Notes under the pieces: model-generated
Database searches by the model: none
What the model was told of the DNA's origin: nothing
Seen by the model: the letters and a program-made list of their open reading frames with translations, nothing else
Made by a program: the position numbers and the translations under genes
Shown: piece by piece, positions 1-7,792 of the stretch
How positions within the stretch are numbered: the stretch's first letter is position 1
How the letters are laid out: the number at the start of each line of letters is the position of its first letter
From: Betaproteobacteria bacterium
Lineage (GTDB): Bacteria; Pseudomonadota; Gammaproteobacteria; Burkholderiales; Burkholderiaceae_D
Reading direction: 5' to 3'
NCBI GenBank assembly: GCA_015655165.1
Contig: JAATFN010000451.1
Location: forward strand, 1-19,462
DNA: 19,462 nucleotides

Positions 1-1376
1 CCGCTTTTACCGCGTAGGTGGGTACCTATCGCAACATTTTCCAATACGCTCATTGTCGACAATAAACGTACATGCTGGAAACTGCGGCTCATACCAAGTC
101 TGGCAATGTTGCGCGAGCCTTTTCCGGTAACATCGTATCCCCGGAACAATACCGAACCGGAAGTTGGTGTATGCACCCCTGAAATCTGATTGAACAATGT
201 CGATTTACCTGCACCATTCGGACCGATTAAACCCAATACTTCACCAGTCATCACCTTCAGATTCATCTGATTATTGGCTATCAATCCACCAAATTTACGT
301 GTGACATCGCGTACATCCAATATCACTTCATTTGGTTTCGGTAGCTGTCTGCGCTCTAGCGGTATGGCTTGCATATTTAAGACACGCGTCTTCCCTGTAA
401 ACGGGAATAGCTTTGCAACCCAAGGCCACAGTCCATCACGTGTGCGCTGCAGCATGACAATCAATAACAATCCGAAGACGATACTCTCGAAGTTGCCTGA
501 CTTGCCAAGAATGACCGGTAAAACTCCTTGCAGCCATTCTCTTAATACCACAACAATACCAGCGCCAAGAATAGCTCCCCATACATGCGCGGCACCACCT
601 AATACCGCCATAAACAGATAATCAATCCCCATATTGAGACTAAATGGCGACGGATTCAAAAAGCGTTGCGTATGAACGTATAACCAACCGGACAAACTTG
701 CCAACAAAGCTGCAATGACAAATACGACCATGCGTGATCTTGCCGTATTAATGCCCATGGCTTCTGCCATCACATTGCCACCCTTTAAAGCACGGATGGC
801 ACGCCCTTCACGCGAATCCAACAAATTAATCAATGCATATGCACAGACAATAACCATCACCCATATCAATCCATACATCAGACGGTCATTATTTAATACA
901 AGGCCAAAAAGGGTAATTGATGGAATATCGGCGATACCTGTGTGGCCACCCATACTACTAAATGTACCAAACAGATAATAAATACTGATTCCCCAGGCAA
1001 TTGTTGCCAAAGGCAAGTAATGCCCGGAAAGCTTGAATGTTAATTTACCGATGATATAAGCGAATAATGCAGTAACAATCAATCCTGCCATCAGTCCGAA
1101 CCAGGGTGATTTAATCAAGGCATAATCGGTACCAAGTCCGACAACACCTGTTGTAAGTGCTGCCGATGTATAAGCACCAATACCAACAAATGCAGCTTGC
1201 CCGAAACTCGTTAATCCAGCTATACCGGTAAGAAGAACAAGCCCAAGTACGACTAAAGAAGCCAGCCCTATATTATCGAGCAGTGTGATATAAAAAGAAT
1301 TGAATACCAGTGGCGCAATCACTAACAGCGCTATAAAAATAATGACACGAACTTTGGCGGAGATGAGACGTTTCAT
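1..1376 (-). CDS. Fused LivM-LivG ABC permease/ATP-binding protein (3' end cut by window edge)
   Basis: The reading frame stays open from the ATG at 1376 to the window edge, giving 458 codons. Roughly the first 320 residues are a hydrophobic LivM-type permease of the branched-chain amino acid transporter family, including the typical stretch 'GLTSFGQAAFVGIGAYTS' near residue 55. A linker leads into an ABC ATPase domain of the LivG type, with Walker A GPNGAGKS at residues 385-392 and the Q-loop glutamine in SRSFQ at about 434. The signature motif and Walker B lie beyond the window. The ATG overlaps the LivH stop by four bases (ATGA), which implies translational coupling. Permease-ATPase fusions of this kind are known in Burkholderiales. 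The protein should energise uptake of a substrate delivered by the binding protein at 2463-3602. The substrate could be an amino acid or an aromatic acid, and operon context favours a compound linked to the indole-type enzymes upstream. Confidence 0.93.
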   Translation of the reverse strand, partial: MKRLISAKVRVIIFIALLVIAPLVFNSFYITLLDNIGLASLVVLGLVLLTGIAGLTSFGQAAFVGIGAYTSAALTTGVVGLGTDYALIKSPWFGLMAGLIVTALFAYIIGKLTFKLSGHYLPLATIAWGISIYYLFGTFSSMGGHTGIADIPSITLFGLVLNNDRLMYGLIWVMVIVCAYALINLLDSREGRAIRALKGGNVMAEAMGINTARSRMVVFVIAALLASLSGWLYVHTQRFLNPSPFSLNMGIDYLFMAVLGGAAHVWGAILGAGIVVVLREWLQGVLPVILGKSGNFESIVFGLLLIVMLQRTRDGLWPWVAKLFPFTGKTRVLNMQAIPLERRQLPKPNEVILDVRDVTRKFGGLIANNQMNLKVMTGEVLGLIGPNGAGKSTLFNQISGVHTPTSGSVLFRGYDVTGKGSRNIARLGMSRSFQHVRLLSTMSVLENVAIGTHLRGKS

Positions 1377-2413
1377 TCTTCCTCCTCCGCATGATGACTA
1401 GACAATGAACGTCTCCATAGCAATACGGGAATAATCAGGGAAAAAACAATAATCTCTTTATAAGCACTTGCCCAGAATGTAGAAAATGCTTCGACTAGTC
1501 CGATAAATAATGCACCAGCTGCAGCGACTGGATAACTTGCCAGGCCACCAATAATTGCCCCGACAAAACCCTTTAAACTGATGATAAAACCAGAATCATA
1601 ATAAATAGTGGTAATGGGTGCGATCATAATGCCGGACAACACACCAATTAATGTCGCCAGAGAAAATACAGCTTTGCCGGCAAACACTGGAGATATACCC
1701 ATTAACTGCGCCCCCATACGATTTACAGCAGCAGCACGCAAGGCTTTACCGTAAAAGGTCCGTCCAAATACAAAAAACAACGCAATAATTAACAGGAAAG
1801 ACAGCGCGATTACCCAAATGGCCTGACTATTGATACGAAATGGGCCGATCTGGATATTGTCATTGCTAAATGGCTCTGTCCTTGACCCATCTGGTCCAAA
1901 AACCAACAATCCGATTCCAACCAATGCAACATGTAATGAAATAGAAACGATGAGCAAGACAAGTGGAGATGCTGTGGCAATCGGCTGAAATACCAATCGA
2001 TATAGCAAAGGACCTGCTGGAACCAGAAGAGCTAGTGTTAACAGTATCTGTAACAACATAGGCAAGTCTTTAACCGGCAAGGTAAACACGAGCGCTACCA
2101 TCAGTGCGGCATAACCCAACTTGATGAATAACCACAGTGATGTTTGACGACGATTTTGCTTACGCCAGATATCAAATATATCCATACAGGCTACTGCTAG
2201 GCAAAGACCAACTAATATCCATACAACCAATAACTGTTTACCATTTTGCATCAAGCCCATTGTCAACGCCCCGAAAGCGACAAACTCGCCCAAAGGTATC
2301 AACAATATTCTTGTGACAGTAAAAACAAGCACAATGGACAAGGCCAATAGTGCATAGATTGCACCATTCGTAATACCGTCTTGTCCAAGTAGTGCCACAA
2401 TTTGCAAATTCAT
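1373..2413 (-). CDS. LivH-type ABC transporter permease
   Basis: This is a 346-residue inner-membrane permease of the branched-chain amino acid (Liv) family. It starts with the typical 'NGAIYALLALSIVLVFTVTR' segment and has many hydrophobic helices. The later stretch 'MGISPVFAGKAVFSLATLIG' and the glycine-rich 'GLASYPVAAAGALFIGLVEA' are typical of LivH. I chose the ATG at 2413 because a GGGGAAG Shine-Dalgarno sequence sits just upstream. A longer frame from a TTG at 2449 would begin inside a hairpin and has no better ribosome site. The protein is longer than E. coli LivH because of an extra membrane-associated stretch around residues 60-115. It should pair with the fused LivM-LivG encoded immediately downstream, with which it overlaps by four bases. 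Confidence 0.92.
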   Translation of the reverse strand: MNLQIVALLGQDGITNGAIYALLALSIVLVFTVTRILLIPLGEFVAFGALTMGLMQNGKQLLVVWILVGLCLAVACMDIFDIWRKQNRRQTSLWLFIKLGYAALMVALVFTLPVKDLPMLLQILLTLALLVPAGPLLYRLVFQPIATASPLVLLIVSISLHVALVGIGLLVFGPDGSRTEPFSNDNIQIGPFRINSQAIWVIALSFLLIIALFFVFGRTFYGKALRAAAVNRMGAQLMGISPVFAGKAVFSLATLIGVLSGIMIAPITTIYYDSGFIISLKGFVGAIIGGLASYPVAAAGALFIGLVEAFSTFWASAYKEIIVFSLIIPVLLWRRSLSSHHAEEEE

Positions 2414-2439
2414 CAATCTTCCCCGTTGTCTTGCAAGAC

Positions 2440-2458
2440 AGTCTGCCAAAGGCAGACT
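2440..2458 (-). other. Intercistronic stem-loop between binding-protein gene and livH-like gene
   Basis: A perfect inverted repeat with arms AGTCTGCC and GGCAGACT around a three-base loop lies in the short gap between the binding-protein stop and the LivH start. No run of T follows on the minus strand, so it is not a classic terminator. Such hairpins after binding-protein genes commonly protect the upstream mRNA and lower expression of the membrane subunits. That role is inferred here. Confidence 0.6.
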
Positions 2459-2462
2459 TTGT

Positions 2463-3602
2463 CTATTTTATGACTGTCCACTTCCCGTTTTTGACCTGGA
2501 TCAATGCGACATCTGCCGAACTAAATCCACTATGATCTTCAGGAGTCATATTAATAATGCCTTGCGTACCAACAACATTCTTGCTGTTTTCCAAAGCATC
2601 ACGTAATGCTGCACGGAATTCCTTCGTACCTGGCTTACCTTTTTTACTTGCAGTGGGAATGGCATTCACAAGTAATAACGATGCATCATAGACACCAGGA
2701 CCAAAGAGTGTCGGATGCTGGTTATACATTTTTTTGTATCTGGCAATGTAATCTAATGCGACTGCCTTTGAAGGACTATCTGGGACATCATCGGCCACCA
2801 GAATTAAACTGGCTGCCAAAATGGTACCTTCAACTTTTTGTTTTCCCATATCCAAGAAAACTTGCAATGCAGCGCCATGCGTTTGATAAATCTGACCTTT
2901 ATATCCCTGATCCACTAATGTTATTTCCGGCAATACGCTAGCAACACCAGGTGCTGCAATTAATACTGCATCCGGACTTTCCGAAATAACGCCCAGAGTC
3001 TGAGCAGTTACAGAAGTGTCGGTGCGTTGATAACGTTGATTAGAAACAATTTTGATATTGTTTTTTGCTGCCAGTTCACCAAACACCTTACTCCAGTTTT
3101 CGCCATAGGGATCATTAATACCAATGAAGCCAACTGTCTTGACATGGTTTTTAACCATATTGTTAACCAAGGCAATCGCAATCTGACCGTCATTGTGATG
3201 TGTTTTAAAAACCCATTTCTTTTGCTCAGTCATCGGCAATATCACTGCTGTTGTGCCAACAGGCGCCAACATTGGCACACCTGCTTCAGCAACAAAAGGA
3301 ATCACGCCCATTGCATTAGGAGAACCGCTAGGCCCAATGATGGCATCAACCTTGTCTTCATTGATTAAGCGCTTGATCTCAGTGACAGATTTGTTTGGAT
3401 CGCTGGCATCATCCAAAGAAATATACTCAATCGACAAGTCGCCAGCTTTTTTAGGAAGCAATGCGACTGTATTTTTCTGGTGAATACCCACCGAAGCAAC
3501 AGGGCCTGTCGAGGAAGTTACCACACCAATTTTTACCTGCGCATAGGCAGAAGAAACTGCTACTAATGTCATCGAAGTAGCAATAATACGTTTAAGCAAC
3601 AT
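2463..3602 (-). CDS. Liv-type periplasmic substrate-binding protein
   Basis: A 379-residue extracytoplasmic binding protein of the leucine-binding (Peripla_BP_6 / LivK) family. Residues 1-21 form a signal peptide ending in SSAYA, followed by 'QVKIGVVTSSTGPVASVG', the usual family N-terminus. Further family landmarks are 'DDASDPNKSVTEIKRLI' and 'IIGPSGSPNAMGVIPF'. I chose the ATG at 3602, with GGAG eight bases upstream. A TTG two codons earlier is less likely. The gene follows the short-chain dehydrogenase by 78 bp on the same strand with no strong terminator between, so it is probably part of the operon that begins with the monooxygenase. Liv-type binding proteins in such operons often bind aromatic acids rather than branched-chain amino acids. 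The ligand cannot be read from sequence. Confidence 0.93.
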   Translation of the reverse strand: MLLKRIIATSMTLVAVSSAYAQVKIGVVTSSTGPVASVGIHQKNTVALLPKKAGDLSIEYISLDDASDPNKSVTEIKRLINEDKVDAIIGPSGSPNAMGVIPFVAEAGVPMLAPVGTTAVILPMTEQKKWVFKTHHNDGQIAIALVNNMVKNHVKTVGFIGINDPYGENWSKVFGELAAKNNIKIVSNQRYQRTDTSVTAQTLGVISESPDAVLIAAPGVASVLPEITLVDQGYKGQIYQTHGAALQVFLDMGKQKVEGTILAASLILVADDVPDSPSKAVALDYIARYKKMYNQHPTLFGPGVYDASLLLVNAIPTASKKGKPGTKEFRAALRDALENSKNVVGTQGIINMTPEDHSGFSSADVALIQVKNGKWTVIK

Positions 3603-3680
3603 TTTCAATTCTCCAAAAGTGAATGAACAACATGGGAAATTCTCAATACTACCTGTGACAAAATCTATGATAAAAAATGC

Positions 3681-4424
3681 TTAACGCATGTATAGACCAC
3701 CGTTAATATCAATACATGCCCCTGTTGCAAAACCTGCTTCCGGCGAAGTCCACAATAAAACCGCATCTGCGATAAAGTCGGGATCCCCCAATGTATGAAC
3801 CGGAATATTTTGCAACATGACTGCCATTTTTTCCTTTGGGACAATCTGGTGAACAATCGGTAAATCAAGCGGCCCCGGAGAAATCGAATTAACCGTCACA
3901 CCGGTCCCGGCCAAGTCACGCGCAAAAACCTTGGTCAGTGTTGCTACCCCACCTTTTGACGCTGCATAGTGTGCTCCTGTTGCAGCACCACCATTTTGCC
4001 CTGCAAGCGATGCAATATTGACGATACGACCATAACCACGTTCTGAGAAATATTTCCCAAATACCTGACACGCAAGAAACGTGCCTTTTAGATTAATCGC
4101 CACAACATCATCAAATTCCTCAGGTGTAATCTCCATCAGTGCTGCCACACGTGATTGACCTGCATTGTTGACCAGGACACTCGCGCCTCCCCAGCGCACA
4201 TCCAGTGCGTCGCATGCAGCGATAAAATCTTGTTTACGGCGCACATCAAGCGACAATGCCATTGCTGTTTTTCCACTTGCATCGATACTTGTGGCAACAG
4301 ATGTCGCCTGTTCCAAATCAATATCGGCAACACATACCCAATAGCCATTTGCATGTAATTTACGCGCAATTTTCTCACCAAGACCACGCGCTGCCCCTGT
4401 CACCAATGCCACTTTCTTGTTCAT
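3681..4424 (-). CDS. Short-chain dehydrogenase/reductase (IifB/IacE-like by context)
   Basis: A 247-residue NAD(P)-dependent oxidoreductase of the classical SDR family. The nucleotide-binding motif TGAARGLG is at residues 9-16, NNAG at 86-89, and the catalytic tetrad is N111, S139, Y153 and K157 (YAASK). An aspartate at the end of strand beta-2 ('VADID', 32-36) suggests NAD rather than NADP. The start is the ATG at 4424, with AGGA upstream; a GTG at 4454 has no such support. In the Acinetobacter indole pathway an SDR (IifB) oxidises indole-2,3-dihydrodiol to 3-hydroxyindolin-2-one. In iac clusters an SDR (IacE) acts on 2-oxoindole-3-acetate. Position directly after the monooxygenase and the small IacB/IifA-like gene suggests an equivalent role. 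The SDR assignment is secure, but the substrate is inferred. Confidence 0.92.
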   Translation of the reverse strand: MNKKVALVTGAARGLGEKIARKLHANGYWVCVADIDLEQATSVATSIDASGKTAMALSLDVRRKQDFIAACDALDVRWGGASVLVNNAGQSRVAALMEITPEEFDDVVAINLKGTFLACQVFGKYFSERGYGRIVNIASLAGQNGGAATGAHYAASKGGVATLTKVFARDLAGTGVTVNSISPGPLDLPIVHQIVPKEKMAVMLQNIPVHTLGDPDFIADAVLLWTSPEAGFATGACIDINGGLYMR

Positions 4425-4474
4425 CTTCTTTCCTGTAATCCGTTGTTCATACACTCAAAAAACAGAGACTTTAT

Positions 4475-4834
4475 TTAAAGAATAAATGGACGTCCGATTC
4501 GTGCTTCGATACGACCATATTTCCATAAGAACTCATCATCACTGACTTTGATCGTACGGAACAAATTGCAACCGGCAACAGAAGTTTCATAGTCGGGCAC
4601 ATCAGCCAGAATATAACTAGTCCATGGCCATGCATAGGAAGTTCCGACCATGACACGGTCATCATCCATCGTGCCCAGAATTTTTACACCAGGCAGATTC
4701 TTCAATTCATTAATCATCGCCACATAGGCTTCCCATACGGCTTTAAGACGATTTGGCGGCAAATCAAAGAAGTTTTGTGTAACACCAATACAAAACATGA
4801 CACGCAAGGGTTCTTTTTGAGTAGTTTGAGTCAT
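4475..4834 (-). CDS. Small IacB/IifA-like protein of an indole-type degradation operon
   Basis: A 119-residue soluble protein with no signal peptide or membrane segment. The alternation of predicted strands and helices ('RVMFCIGVT', then a helix near 'AVWEAYVAMINELK', then 'GVKILGTMDDDRVMVG') suggests a dimeric alpha-beta barrel. The ATG at 4834 is preceded by AGGA. It lies 25 bp after the monooxygenase and 50 bp before the SDR. That is the place occupied in related clusters by IacB (role unresolved) or IifA, reported as a cofactor-independent oxygenase turning 3-hydroxyindolin-2-one into anthranilate. I assign it by size, context and general resemblance, not by a catalytic motif. It could equally be an accessory protein or a different member of the fold. 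Confidence 0.7.
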   Translation of the reverse strand: MTQTTQKEPLRVMFCIGVTQNFFDLPPNRLKAVWEAYVAMINELKNLPGVKILGTMDDDRVMVGTSYAWPWTSYILADVPDYETSVAGCNLFRTIKVSDDEFLWKYGRIEARIGRPFIL

Positions 4835-4859
4835 TTGTTTTTCCTAACAGTAAATCACA

Positions 4860-6026
4860 TTACAAAAATCCCGGGATGGGAGGGACACCAAGTGTGACTG
4901 CGCCTGCGCCGTCATAAATACCTTCCCCAAGGAAAGCATGTTGTTTGACGACAGCAGCATCTCTTAGATAACGCTGCAAGGGGTGGCGAGAATAAATGGC
5001 GGTTGTACCGGCCAAACCGAACATGTTTTGCACAACCTGACTGCCGATACGGGCGACTTCGACTGCTGTAAGACGCAATATGGCAACCTGCTCTGGTGTC
5101 ACGGCATTACCGGCAAGAATGGACTGCCACACCGAATCAGTCGTGTCATACAGGAACGCTTGCGCAGAACGCAGCATGGCTTCGCTTTTAGCAACTTCAA
5201 TACGTACATAGGAGCGATCGGCCAATTTTGGTGCGCCGGTAATCGCAACCCTACCACCTGCCATCGTGATGATTTCATCAAGCGCTGCACGTGCAATACC
5301 GAGATTGACCACGCCCAGGACTTGCGCCGCATAGGCAATGCTCGGGTAGCGATATAACGGCTCATCAATCATCGGCTCGCCACCGCGAATGAATGTCCAT
5401 TCATCTTCTACATACTGTTGTATAACGCGTAAATCATGGCTACCAGTGCCTGTTAGGCCCATGACATCCCAATTGTCGATAATGTCGACTTTATCCGGTG
5501 TAAATACGGCGGTACGGGGTTTTGAGCCAACCTGCCCTGGCACTGCAGCACCAATACCTACACCAAGTAAATCGGCACCTTTACATCCACTGGCAAATTT
5601 CCATGTCCCGTTGACCATCCATCCACCAGGAGTTTGTGTGGCGGGCTGAATCGGAAAGAGTCCACCGGCAAAGACCAGATCCGGTGACGTTGCATACATT
5701 TTTGCTTGCGTGGCTTTTGGCAGTGCAGCCAGATAAACCGATGCAGAACCAAAACTGGCTACCCAGCCTACAGAGCCATCGGCCTCGGAAATTCTTTCTA
5801 TCAGCTTCAGAAACTCCGAAGGGGAAATACCTGATCCACCAAAGCATTTTGGTGTGCCTGCACGAAACACGCCGACTTTCTTCAATTTGGCCATAAAGTC
5901 CCGCGGCACATATTTCAACTGTGCGAACTCATCACGATGTGCGCGGATCTCTTGTTGTAGAAGGCCAATAGGATCTTGCTCTACTGCCGCTGAAGCTGCA
6001 ACTTCAGATGTGATAATTGCTGACAT
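4860..6026 (-). CDS. Flavin-dependent monooxygenase with acyl-CoA dehydrogenase fold (IacA/IifC-like)
   Basis: A 388-residue protein of the acyl-CoA dehydrogenase-like, group D flavin monooxygenase family, which uses reduced flavin supplied by a separate reductase. Landmarks are 'FGGSGISPSEFLKLIERIS', 'DGSVGWVASFGSASVYLAAL', and the central-domain 'GGWMVNGTWKFASGC' before the C-terminal helical bundle. Family members with this length and layout include IacA (indole-3-acetate), IifC (indole) and the HpaB/HsaA relatives. I chose the ATG at 6026: GGAG lies six bases upstream. The in-frame ATG at 6038 overlaps that ribosome site. It is the first gene of the minus-strand operon and diverges from the histidine kinase. 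A flavin reductase gene at 7790-8311 is the likely electron partner. The family call is strong; oxidation of an indole ring is a context-based inference. Confidence 0.88.
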   Translation of the reverse strand: MSAIITSEVAASAAVEQDPIGLLQQEIRAHRDEFAQLKYVPRDFMAKLKKVGVFRAGTPKCFGGSGISPSEFLKLIERISEADGSVGWVASFGSASVYLAALPKATQAKMYATSPDLVFAGGLFPIQPATQTPGGWMVNGTWKFASGCKGADLLGVGIGAAVPGQVGSKPRTAVFTPDKVDIIDNWDVMGLTGTGSHDLRVIQQYVEDEWTFIRGGEPMIDEPLYRYPSIAYAAQVLGVVNLGIARAALDEIITMAGGRVAITGAPKLADRSYVRIEVAKSEAMLRSAQAFLYDTTDSVWQSILAGNAVTPEQVAILRLTAVEVARIGSQVVQNMFGLAGTTAIYSRHPLQRYLRDAAVVKQHAFLGEGIYDGAGAVTLGVPPIPGFL

Positions 6027-6232
6027 GAGACACTCCATAAATTAAAGCTTGCGGCAAAACGTAGTGTTCGTCGCGATGGCATTCAGTGTATGGATATGAA
6101 CTTCCCGGTTAAATCAGGAGGAATCTTTGTTTTTTAAGTAGAATCAACGATATAGATAAAGAAAATACCTAGATGGAAAAGACATACATATGTCTATAAT
6201 CAGGTGATCTCTTGATAGGTGCAAAGCAGACA
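6027..6232. promoter_or_regulatory. Divergent promoter region between monooxygenase operon and histidine kinase
   Basis: This 206-bp gap must hold the promoters of both divergent units. An inverted repeat AGACATA-CA-TATGTCT occupies 6180-6195. A TATAAT box follows at 6195-6200, 33 bases before the kinase ATG. No matching -35 hexamer is visible at 16-18 bp spacing, which fits an activator-dependent or repressed promoter. The repeat lies in the spacer and touches the -10 box, so a bound dimer would affect kinase transcription directly. I could not recognise a convincing promoter for the monooxygenase strand. Confidence 0.4.
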
Positions 6233-7759
6233 ATGACCAACATGAACAATCATGCCACAGCGTTGCAAGAAGAAGTCCGTCCTGCACAATTCGTGCTTGA
6301 CGACTTCAAGCGCATGATGGAATCGCTGACGATGTGTATCATTTTGCATGACGCCAATACCAAATCGATTCTATGGGCGAACCAGTCTGCCTGTGATGTA
6401 CTGTGATTCAATCTCGAAGAATTACTACCGTTAAAAGCGCCCGACATGAGCAGGCGTACGCACGAGTATCGCCGTGAAATCGGACGCCAGTGGTTGCATG
6501 GCGCTGTATTACGCGGTACCAATGTCATCGAATGGTGTTATCGTACAAAAACTGGGGAAGAAATCTTGTCAGAAGCAACAGCCACATTGGTGCATTTGAC
6601 ATATCAAGATGTCATTATGGTGCAATTCCGCAATATTGCGAATGAAGAGCGTACCAAACGCAAGATGAAGCAACTCGAAGTACGCCTTAAAGAATTCATG
6701 CAGGATTCCAATGAAGGCGTTGCGGTATTAGCTCAGGATGGAAGTATCACGTACATCAGCCAATCTGGCAAAAAATTGCTGGGTGTTCGTCCAGGTCAAA
6801 CCACCCCAAAGAAATTGACGGATATATGTGAACCCGCTTCCCGTCACGAATTGCTCGAACTACTGGCACTCCCCCTGCCTGATGCCATTTCGTTTCCGAT
6901 CCGTTACATCATCGTACTACCCAACGGACAACGTCGATGGCATCAGGCATCCTGCCGGCATATCGAAATCGAAGATGACTTAAAAGGCCATCTGCTGCAT
7001 TTCCGTGATATTACAGATCAAGTTGAAGCTGAAGATACAAAACGTCGTAATCAGGCTGCACTTGAATATCTGGCCCGTCATAATGCAATGGGTGAAATGG
7101 CAACAGCCATCGCTCACGAACTGATCCAGCCTTTAGCTGCAATCCGTAATTTTCTAGAAGGGGCATTACTACGATTAAATAAACCGGAAATACAAAGAGA
7201 AAGTATTACGTGGGGTATAGAGAACGCTGGAAGACAGGTCGACCATGCTGCCACTATTATAAAAAGTGTACGGGAATATGTCGTCAAACTGGAACAATCC
7301 GAAACCCTGGTTGATATGAATGACACCTTGAGTGATGTACGCTATTTTATCGAATTAAAAGCAGCAGAAAGCGCTACACATGTCGACTTCCTTCCATCGG
7401 AATGCGCACTACCTGTTAGCTGCGAAAAAGTGCTGATCGGCCAGGTCATTTTAAATTTGGCATTTAATGCTATTGAAGAAATGCACCAGTTCCCGGTTGA
7501 ACAAAGACGCATTCAGATCCGTACAGAACGCGTAAATGACCATGCTGTATTGCATGTGCGAGATTATGGTCACGGTCTTGACGCAGGTCATCGGGAAAAG
7601 CTGTTTGACGGTTTCTTCTCATCAAAAGTCAGCGGCAATGGCATCGGGCTGGCACTTTGCAAGAATATCATTACCCGTCATCGTGGTGATATCTGGGCAC
7701 AACCGGCAGAAGAAAGCGGTACTGTATTTTGTTTTTCTCTTCCGCTGGCTATCCGTTAA
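6233..7759 (+). pseudogene. PAS-PAS sensor histidine kinase interrupted by an in-frame TGA
   Basis: Translation from the ATG at 6233 gives an N-terminal PAS domain that reads '...SILWANQSACDVL', stops at TGA (6404-6406), then continues in the same frame as 'FNLEELLPLKAPDMS'. In PAS domains this spot normally reads L-G-F/Y, so the TGA most simply replaces a glycine codon GGA by one base change. No frameshift is needed: both halves share the frame and form one continuous domain. The intact protein would be about 508 residues, with PAS, PAS, HisKA and HATPase_c domains and no membrane segment, so it would be a cytoplasmic sensor. Possibilities are a true nonsense mutation, translation restart downstream, low-level readthrough, or a sequencing error. 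No element for selenocysteine insertion is recognisable. The start has only a weak, distant ribosome site (AGGT, about 12 bases away). Confidence 0.8.
6446..7759 (+). CDS. Downstream open frame of the interrupted histidine kinase (partial PAS, PAS, HisKA, HATPase)
   Basis: This 437-codon frame is what remains translatable after the TGA, if initiation occurs at the ATG at 6446; no Shine-Dalgarno sequence precedes it. Residues 1-75 are the rest of the first PAS domain and 80-195 a second PAS domain. The phosphoacceptor is H224 in AHELIQPL. The ATP-binding domain has the N box NLAFNAIEEM (337-346), the G1 box DYGHG (373-377) and the G2 box GNGIGLAL (397-404). FixL-like kinases usually read HELNQPL; here the asparagine is isoleucine (codon ATC, one base from AAC). 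All catalytic boxes remain, so a protein made from this frame could still be a kinase with a damaged sensor domain. The natural partner is the response regulator at 8603-9235. Confidence 0.75.
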   Translation: MSRRTHEYRREIGRQWLHGAVLRGTNVIEWCYRTKTGEEILSEATATLVHLTYQDVIMVQFRNIANEERTKRKMKQLEVRLKEFMQDSNEGVAVLAQDGSITYISQSGKKLLGVRPGQTTPKKLTDICEPASRHELLELLALPLPDAISFPIRYIIVLPNGQRRWHQASCRHIEIEDDLKGHLLHFRDITDQVEAEDTKRRNQAALEYLARHNAMGEMATAIAHELIQPLAAIRNFLEGALLRLNKPEIQRESITWGIENAGRQVDHAATIIKSVREYVVKLEQSETLVDMNDTLSDVRYFIELKAAESATHVDFLPSECALPVSCEKVLIGQVILNLAFNAIEEMHQFPVEQRRIQIRTERVNDHAVLHVRDYGHGLDAGHREKLFDGFFSSKVSGNGIGLALCKNIITRHRGDIWAQPAEESGTVFCFSLPLAIR

Positions 7760-7792
7760 CGATTCAGAGATATTTATATATCAGAATCGTTA
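7757..7792. terminator. Hairpin at convergent gene ends, built from both stop codons
   Basis: Arms TAACGATTC (7757-7765) and GAATCGTTA (7784-7792) are perfectly complementary, with an inner GATAT/ATATC stem. The left arm starts with the kinase stop codon and the right arm contains the reductase stop codon on the other strand. There is no T-run on either side, so it is at best a weak bidirectional terminator or a 3'-end-stabilising structure. Confidence 0.5.

Noticed and set aside
2413..2449. Upstream TTG start for the LivH-type permease
   Set aside because: It falls inside the intercistronic hairpin, and the ATG at 2413 has a clear GGGGAAG site.
6404..6406. TGA as a selenocysteine codon in the kinase
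   Set aside because: The position is a conserved glycine site in PAS domains, not a redox cysteine, and no insertion hairpin is recognisable just downstream. A nonsense change is simpler.
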